The notes below the pieces were generated by a model, which was not told the DNA's origin, made no database searches, and worked only from the letters and a program-made list of their open reading frames with translations. The position numbers and the translations under genes were made by a program. A stretch of 64,000 bases of DNA from contig MU001682.1 of the NCBI GenBank assembly GCA_010093515.1, positions 792,215 to 856,214 on the forward strand, given 5' to 3'. The stretch is from Lineolata rhizophorae (Eukaryota; Ascomycota; Dothideomycetes; Lineolatales; Lineolataceae). Shown piece by piece: positions 57,393 to 64,000 of this stretch; the first letter of the stretch is position 1, and the number at the start of each line of letters is the position of its first letter.

Positions 57393-57541
57393 GTCTGAGA
57401 AGCTAAACCAAGGCAAAACAATGAAGCAGTGCAGGAACTGGGATAGTAAAGACGCCGGGCCACAATACGAAGAGAGAGCACCTGGAGATGTAGTGCATGC
57501 TGCCAAAACAGTATTCAAAAATAGCTAACACCATTCTTAAA

Positions 57542-57667
57542 TAGTCCGGTACGATGGGGTGGACAGTTTAATAGTTAGGTACGAGGGGGTGAACGGCTCA
57601 AGTAGTTCAGGTACGAGGGGGGTAGACGGCTTAACTAGTCAGGTACGAAGGGGTGGACGGCAGTAAG
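57542..57667. repeat. Four-copy minisatellite, 30-33 bp unit
   Basis: Four degenerate copies start at 57542, 57572, 57603 and 57636. Each follows the pattern TAGT, 2-3 variable bases, GGTACGA, a run of G, T-G/A-ACGGC and a short A/T tail. The array lies about 150 bp upstream of the modelled start of the ubiquitin-like-domain gene, between the two paralogs. Confidence 0.85.
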
Positions 57668-58196
57668 TTGCCCGGAGTCACGTCGCGGGGAGTCATAGTT
57701 AGTTACATGCATGGCGAGACTCGGGCAACAGCGGATCTTGGTGAAGGAAAACTGAGGACAAACAGCCGCTTACGCGGGAGATAAAAATTGGAGGCAATTG
57801 ACACCTCGTCAATGAGGATGTGGTTGACGCATAGTAGCACCACGCATTCACTTGATATGGCCGAGTCGGCAACCAAGCGCCCCAGAGCGGTTAACAAAAG
57901 GAGCTAGCTTCTGCCAGTTAATCTTGCAGAGAGAGCTGGGTATCACCTTCTTTAGAGCAATTATTGGTTTATGTGGCACTACGTGACAATGCTAAGCAGC
58001 GTCGTTGAACAGGTTAGGCCAGCAATCACCGTACACGTTGGCACACCACCAATGCTCTGCAATGACTCTAAATATATTGATGCTCCCTAGAGCATGCAGC
58101 GTGCCATGTGTCGTACCGAACCCGTCAATCAGTGATAGAAACTAGCAGAGTGCCGCCTATCTGCATGATAGTGCTGTCGCAATGACAACTTTACAA
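57668..58196. other. Spacer between the two ubiquitin-like-domain genes
   Basis: About 530 bp. A minus-strand open stretch at 57703-57897 lacks an ATG and could be a missed 5' exon of the downstream gene or a remnant. Nothing else is seen. Confidence 0.35.
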
Positions 58197-59536
58197 TCAT
58201 GCTCCGTCAACATCGCAATCGAGAAGGTCGCACAACCTGTCCCACTCGTAATGCACGCTATAGGTACATGAGCAAACTGGACCGTCGAAAAGACTCATAA
58301 TACTCACCCTGGCCATCCTACAAACCACGCGGTCGCATCCATGTCCTTAAGAAACTCCTCCACATTGGCAAGATGGGCCTGCAGTTGAATAGGGTGCTCC
58401 ATGCGACTGCGCGATGGTAAGTATGACTGCACCATGTTGCACAAAGCGGGCTCAAAGTGAGCCGCATATCAATTAGGGGGCATACAGAATTGGAACAAGG
58501 AACGTGTAGTCCGTGGGCACGCGAACTTCGCTCGGACGGAGTAGGACAACGAGTTTCTCCACCGTCTGAACGCGGCCAAGCGGGGGACGCGCGTTCACGA
58601 CCCGATCGAACATATGGATACGCCAGAAGCCCGAGTTCGCGGGGGAAAGGCCGTTCGCAAGGTGGCCATAGACGTGCCAAGGCTCGGGATTATCTCGCAT
58701 GCAAAGAAGAAGCCGTTCGCGTTCAGCCTGGAATGATTGTGAGTTATGCAGAACTACTTTGGCTAATTAAAGGGATACAAGGCATGGGAGCGAATTGAAT
58801 ACTAACCAGTTCTTCAAAGGAATGGCGACAAGGCATCGGCCTCGTGGGCGGAGCGACGTCCCATCGACCCAACTTCCTACGTATCTATCAGCTTGATATC
58901 CCCTATAAGGTGTGTAACCTGGAAAAACGTACCGAGCGTACAGCGTGTACAGAAAAGCACGGATGTCGTAGGTTGTGAAGAGTTGGCGAATGCTAGGAAC
59001 AGTTGGCCATTCGGTCGTGGCCGGCGGCTCCGTAAACATCCGAGAGGACATGCGAGCTTCAACTGACATGACAATCCTAGGCCGCTGCCAGACTTTGATG
59101 CCCCAGTTGGCGACGGAAATGATGCACTCGGGCGCGACGTCGTCGTCGCCATTGGGTTCGTCTTTGAGGCAAATGAGGATGAATTTGCCTTCCTCGATAG
59201 CCGGGTGTCCAAAGTGCTGGAAATAGACGTAGTCGTATATGCTCTATACCGCCGAGTGAGAAACAATCATCAAGAAGCTTGCTAACAGAAACGGGTTTGA
59301 TGCAGACAAGTTGAGGTTTCAGACGGTAGACTTACATTGACAGATGGGAAATCCGCGGCTTGGAGGATGAAAATCCGCCCGTAGCAATCCGAAAAGCTGA
59401 AATGCCCCACCGGAGGAAGTGGAGGAATCATTCCATGCTCAGACTCCGTGTAGGGCGGTGGCAGAGAGTCATCGAGCGTGAGGTTGGCAAGGCCAGACTG
59501 AGCAAATAGCTCGTCCGCGCTGACCTCTTCATTCAT
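58197..59536 (-). CDS. Fungal ubiquitin-like-domain protein with PPxY motif (paralog 2)
   Basis: Six exons on the minus strand: 59336-59536, 58933-59243, 58807-58876, 58486-58727, 58308-58406 and 58197-58257. All junctions keep phase; the product is 327 residues. The N-terminus is acidic and carries a PPPYTE motif (residues 26-31), a PPxY ligand of WW domains such as those of Rsp5-type ligases. The ubiquitin-like domain starts at HFSFSDCYGRIFILQAADF, is spliced in phase 0 at the same place as in paralog 1, and continues SIYDYVYFQHFGHPAIEEG to RPRIVMSVEARMSSRMF. Later exons give a charged helix (EELAERERLLLCMRDNPEPW), LVVLLRPSEVRVPTDYTFLVP and a HLANVEEFLKDMDATAWFVGWPG segment. The last acceptor could also lie 21 bases downstream, in frame. 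Function unknown. Confidence 0.68.
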
Positions 59537-61079
59537 GATGACAACTTGAATTTTCCACCAGCTATGAGATGAAGAACGCTGCCTGGAAAGGATTATGCCG
59601 ATGTCGAAAGAGACGGACCTCGGTAGGCCTTACGTTACTACGTTAAGATGGTGTCTTGATTACGTCCGGATGAACGCTGTACGATGGTGGCTGTTATATC
59701 GTGAGCTTCCCTATTTTCGCCACGTTTTGATGCGGGTGTGCATTTCGCCACCTACTTTACCTTTTAAAGTGCGTAAGGCGGTATTTCCGGTTGAAGTCTC
59801 AAGTAATTATTTGTTCATGCGCTTGCGCGGTCGCGCGATGCGGACCGCGCGTTGCGCGAAGTTGGAGAGCAATGGTGGTGTGCAGATGGGGTGGAGGTGA
59901 AGAGAAGTGGCAAAGATCAAAGGAGTGGTAGAAATACAATAACAAACAAGCTCGGAATTGGAAGCTGCGGAAAAACTCATCTCCTCCGGTAGGGAGTAGT
60001 GCGTCTCCAGAGACTGACAGCTCTCGGCCTTTGGCTCGCTAATTTTGAAACATCGAACATGCGATATCGCTTTCTATGTATGCTAATCTAGAGATATGTA
60101 TAGAAGAAGGCTAAGATTGTAAAAGCAATTTGATAAATAATTATACATTTTCAAGAACTGAGCGCTATACCACCCAAGGGAACCTATATAGCATCTGCCA
60201 TGCTCTATTCTGCATACAATAAGCCTGGACGCGGAACCACTGAGCATGCTAGCTCACCTCACAAACATCAAATGCTATAGTGCTTCTCTAGTTGCTAGGC
60301 TGAGTGCTATTCCTGTGCGGTGATTCTTGAAGCTGCAAAGAGCTATCAAGTTGTATTCCGCCCGATGTTGAACCTACGCACTGCTGTACTAATATAGCAC
60401 CATCACCATCGCTCTGCACACTGGAATTTTATTACGAGGCCCGTCAAGATACATTCAACGCAAGAAACTCAGCTTTCTACGAGCGGGAGAGTCTCACCAA
60501 TTCGGCGAAGTTGTTGAGTTTCTACGAAACCACATCTCACTGGGTGGCGAACCCAAGCGCTACTGCGACACCAACATTTCTCACACTAATGCTCTTGATC
60601 ATAAAACATATTCATTGCGCTATTACGCGGGGATGTCTGGAATAGCTCAATTTGTGCGCCGTTCAAGCGTAACGTAGCTTTCTACTGCAGATCAAGCTAT
60701 ATCCTTAGATCGCGTTGAGCGGCAAGCCCACATACATCTACACCACCATTTCCCCACACAGAAGCTACTGCTCATAAAGCATATCCATGTATCGCCATGC
60801 CATCAATGCACTCATATTGCCATCACCGCTCACTTGCAAGAGCACAATTGGATTCCGCACGCTAATGTATAACAGAAACAAGGTCTCACAAGCACCTCAG
60901 AACCTCCGCGACGCGTACTGCCAGGAACACAAACCACCACCAATAGCACCTCACGGCGCGATACCGCATACAATGGACACAGCCATTAAACAATTTGCCC
61001 TGTCCGAGCGATCCCCGACAACTGTGCCGGAAGTGTTGCTATACCGCACAAGCACTATGCACTGAGCAGCAGCTTCGTA
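59537..61079. other. AT-rich non-coding DNA
   Basis: About 1.5 kb with no supported gene. A 101-codon frame at 59595-59900 (+) lies directly upstream of the divergent ubiquitin-like-domain gene and has no motif. From about 60200 onward, scattered GCCATCACC- and GCTATAG-like words resemble the repeat family that becomes clear after 61080. Confidence 0.4.
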
Positions 61080-62300
61080 CCTATGACGCCAAGTTCGCCA
61101 TCAGACCAACACTTGAGCGCCATCGACGTCGCTATAGCGATTGTTGGACGATAAGTCACCCCATGGGAGTATAAAATGGAGTATGGCGTCGGTACGGGTG
61201 GTTGTGATGGTATACAGTGCTGAATAGCGACGTTGTGGCGTTAAGTTCGCCATCACGATAGGGTTTGGGCGCCATTGCCGTTACCATAGCTATGAACAAA
61301 GTACGAGATAGTCGATGGCAGTAAACGAGAACTCGATGGAGAGAAACGAAGTACGGTGGCAAATGACGAGGATATAACATTGAATCTGCCACTAGGCCAG
61401 CCCTAAGGGCCAGACTCATCGTCACGGCTCTGATAAAAGTAAGACATGAGCGATAAAAGCCCGAGATAGCGGCGGAGGTACAAGATGGTCTAGGGCGGCG
61501 GGGAGCGTGCCGCTAGATCGTAGCGAAAGAATATGGCACCAACTGACGAGATTGATGGAGACCAACATACTAACCTCACTATCGTAGGAACACCAGAACG
61601 CTATCCGACATTACTATACCTGCCAAAAAGCCTTAGATAGCCTAGGACAACAGTTATGATATCGACCAGCTTCGACAACGGAACATGGCGTCAAATGGAA
61701 AGTTGGCGAAGATGGCGAAGAGCATGACGCCAAGTTCCTCATCGGCCAACGCCTGGCCGCTGTCAAGGCCATGGCCGGCAAAGAAGTATGAAATAGCAAA
61801 GTGGCGTTTATATGAAGTACAAAAACCTGACGACTGCGAAGGACCATGACGTCGAGTGATGAGGTACGTAGGATCTTGACATCAAAGTCGCCACCACTAC
61901 ACTAGTTGAGTATCGTCCTCATCACCATCGTCGCTATTGTTATCTCCATCACCATAGCAAGTTAAAAAGTGCCCAGCAGTCCATGGCGGTATGCTGCGTC
62001 TGTATAGATAATTATACACACTATGGCGCCAAAAAGCGAGAATGACATAGAACATGGTGCCAAAGGCGCCATTAGCACACCACTTCAGCGCCATTGTTAT
62101 CGTCGTCGCCATAGCCAGCAGGGAAGCAAAGGACAGTCTGTACTGGCCAATGGCATCTCGATAACCGACTCTAAATTCGTATAGGGCTAGATATTGAGGA
62201 CAAGACTTACGGGGTCAAACTCGCCATTACCACCAGAGCACCACGGCCGCCATCACGGGCTCATGGCCAGCAAAGGATAGGGAAATGCGTTGTACCTGTC
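61080..62300. repeat. Decayed tandem array, unit about 150-170 bp
   Basis: Related segments begin near 61084, 61233, 61729, 61879, 62054 and 62213, spaced at about 150-170 bp or multiples of it. The shared pattern is GCCAAGTTCGCCATCA, a spacer, GCGCCAT, another spacer, CGCCATAGC(CAGCAAAG), then an A/G-rich tail. Units are strongly diverged, and the copies expected around 61390 and 61560 are hard to align. I see no open frame, terminal repeat or transposase. It may be a decayed satellite. Confidence 0.6.
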
Positions 62301-62643
62301 CATTCCCCTCTATCTTCATAAAGCAAATGTAACAAAAGGTGTCGTAACCCTGCTTTCGCAGATACCAATATCAATACAAGTGATGCCCATCCCGTCCATT
62401 AATTACGCCGCCATTACCATCCCCGAGAGGCCCCTGTTGGCGGGACCACTTCGATCGTGCCGGTTGTCGAAGCCACCTAGTATCCATGTATGTACCATGC
62501 ATCTTACAAACCCACTAAGCAGAGAAATAGAAAATCCAAATATGCAAGAACACCATTGCGATTCACCATTAATCCCTCAAGGGAGTTCTCACGGCACACT
62601 CGAAAACGCCGCCACCACCACCATCACACCCCCCACGAAACCC
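62301..62643. other. Intergenic DNA at the 3' end of the membrane-protein gene
   Basis: About 340 bp between the repeat array and the stop codon at 62644. It has mixed AT-rich sequence and no gene. Confidence 0.45.
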
Positions 62644-64000
62644 TCACGTCACCCTCCTCTTACTCAACCTCCTCCCCGTCTTCTCGCTCCCCTGGCGCCT
62701 CAACTCCGGGCTCACCGCCCTCGAACTTGGGACCGAGATCTCCGACGGCGACACCGCGCCATCGCCTCTCACGGGCGACGGCGGCGCCAATCCTCCGGCC
62801 CCAGCTCCCAGATCACTCGGCCTTCCCATCGTCGGCGTCGCCGGCAACGGCACTCCGGCCGCAACGTCGACTTCGCGCCCCGACACAATCGGCGACAATG
62901 GCGCCCCACTGCCCGCGGCCACACCACCCGGTACCACGCTGCCATTACCCCAGCCGCGGCCCACGTAGTCGCTGTCGTGGGAAAAGCCGGTCCCATCGGA
63001 CGGTCCACCGCCGCCATGCCCGTTGCCGTACCCACCTCTCTCGTCATCGTCCCCTTCCCTCCACCCCCCGGCCGGTGGCGCCGGCACGCTCCACCCCTCC
63101 GCGAAACGTCCCGCGTGCCCCCCCTGCGGCCCCAACGAGCTGCGATCCAGCTGCTCCGCGCTATTGCTGGGTCCGGCCGCAGCGGTCGCGAACGTGGCTT
63201 CCGGCGGCGGCGTGCGGCGCGACAGCGAGAAGGTGCGCGAGCCGGGCGAGCGCAGCTGGTTCCTGCTGCCGGAGGCGCGGCGCAGGGTCTTGGGTCCGCT
63301 GGCACTGGGCGGCCGGGAGTCCGTGGCGGAGCGAGGAAGCGCCGTGCTTGCCACGGCGCCGCCATTGGCGCCGCGGACTGCTGGAGGTATACCCGCGGGA
63401 TCGCCGACTTCGCCGGGATGCGTGGGCCGCATGTTCGGCAGCATGGCGCCTTTCGCCTTGCTTATCGTGGATCTGCGGTGCGAGGCTTCGGACATGGGTG
63501 GCGGTGCGGCGGCGCCGGGGGCGGCAGCCGCGCCCGAGGGAGGTGGCGCGTTGAGAACGGCATCCGATGCGGCGAGATTGCCGCCCTGGGCGTCGCGAAG
63601 GCGGCGGTGGCGGCGCTTGAGATAGACGCCAATGGCCGCGATAAGGGCAAGGCCGACGGCGATGACGACAAGCATGATGATCCAGCGGTAGTGAGTGGAT
63701 ATCCTACGGAGTGAACAAGTTAGTCAGTGAATATGCGGATGCAGAGGTAGGGTACGAGATTAGGATTTGAAAAGGTGAAATTTAATGATAAAAAGAAAAG
63801 CATATAAGGAAGCGTAGGTGTTGGTCGAGTGATGGCCTAGCAACGTGACTCGAAACTGAGATAGAACGAGGCAAACTTCTTGACACGATCTCCGCGCTCA
63901 GCACTGATATCCCAACACAACGTTCCTGTTTGATAGACAGATTCGCGGGGCCCACACCCAATACGAACATCACTCGGCCACCAAAATATGTCTGCTTGGC
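62644..64000 (-). CDS. Single-pass membrane protein with Cys-containing ectodomain (5' end beyond window)
   Basis: Two exons are visible on the minus strand: the last, 62644-63703, and a preceding one from 63850 to beyond 64000. The junction is phase 2 (GTCACG donor; TAG acceptor with an ACTAAC branch site). The partial upstream exon encodes an ectodomain-like segment with two cysteines (FWWPSDVRIGCGPRESV, QTGTLCWDISAERGD). The last exon opens with ISTHYRWII and a transmembrane helix (MLVVIAVGLALIAAIGVYL), then a basic stop-transfer KRRHRR. A long disordered Gly/Pro/Ser/Ala-rich cytoplasmic tail with many SP and TP sites follows, ending SKRRVT. The layout, small Cys-bearing outer part plus one helix and a phosphorylatable tail, fits fungal cell-surface or stress-sensor-like proteins. 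Its function is not known. Confidence 0.72.

Noticed and set aside
57703-57897. Minus-strand open stretch upstream of ubiquitin-like-domain paralog 1
   Set aside because: It has no ATG, and I could not join it to the first modelled exon with good signals. It could still be a missed exon.
59595-59900. 101-codon plus-strand frame beside ubiquitin-like-domain paralog 2
   Set aside because: No motif or support; probably chance within the upstream region of the divergent gene.

Overview
The window looks like nuclear DNA of a filamentous ascomycete (Pezizomycotina, most likely Sordariomycetes). Its genes are GC-rich at third positions and cut by short GT-AG introns, mostly 55-200 bp, with CTAAC/CTGAC-like branch sites. 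It carries fungal-specific families: a HET-domain protein, a GH7 cellobiohydrolase, a DCG1-like racemase, a DUF2011 protein and fungal ubiquitin-like-domain proteins. About 25 protein genes can be modelled. No rRNA, tRNA, CRISPR or recognisable intact transposon was seen. Gene models come from reading splice sites, phases and motifs by eye; family names come from remembered signatures, not from a search.

Layout. 0.3-17.8 kb: DCG1-like racemase (-) head-to-head with a U-box cyclophilin (+), sulfotransferase-like protein (-), allantoicase (+), aspartate-semialdehyde dehydrogenase (-), TFIIB (-) head-to-head with an EAF-type elongation factor (+), and a small protein rich in SUMO-consensus motifs (-). 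18-22 kb: gene-poor. 22-31 kb: PRPP synthetase (-) head-to-head with ATIC (+), then a WW-domain protein (+). 31-37 kb: a secreted, Kex2-site-bearing repeat protein (-), exosome subunit Rrp46 (-) head-to-head with the peroxisomal E2 PEX4 (+). 37-48 kb: ATP-grasp-like protein (+), a two-exon orphan (+), DUF2011 protein (-), HET protein (-), GH7 cellobiohydrolase (-). 51.7-55 kb: HPPK-DHPS folate enzyme (-) head-to-head with a MET8-like siroheme enzyme (+). 55-62.6 kb: AT-richer accessory DNA with two paralogous ubiquitin-like-domain genes (-), a four-copy 30-33 bp repeat and a decayed array of roughly 160 bp units. 62.6-64 kb: 3' part of a single-pass membrane protein (-) running off the right edge.

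Functional threads. Several genes touch purine and one-carbon metabolism: PRPP synthetase and ATIC in purine synthesis, HPPK-DHPS for the folate that ATIC uses, and allantoicase plus a DCG1-like protein for purine-nitrogen recovery. The allantoicase promoter has three HGATAR motifs and the cellobiohydrolase promoter has paired CreA-type motifs, as expected for nitrogen- and carbon-controlled genes. The least explained objects are the SUMO-motif protein, the secreted repeat protein, the paired ubiquitin-like-domain genes and a probable GC-AG intron in the MET8-like gene.
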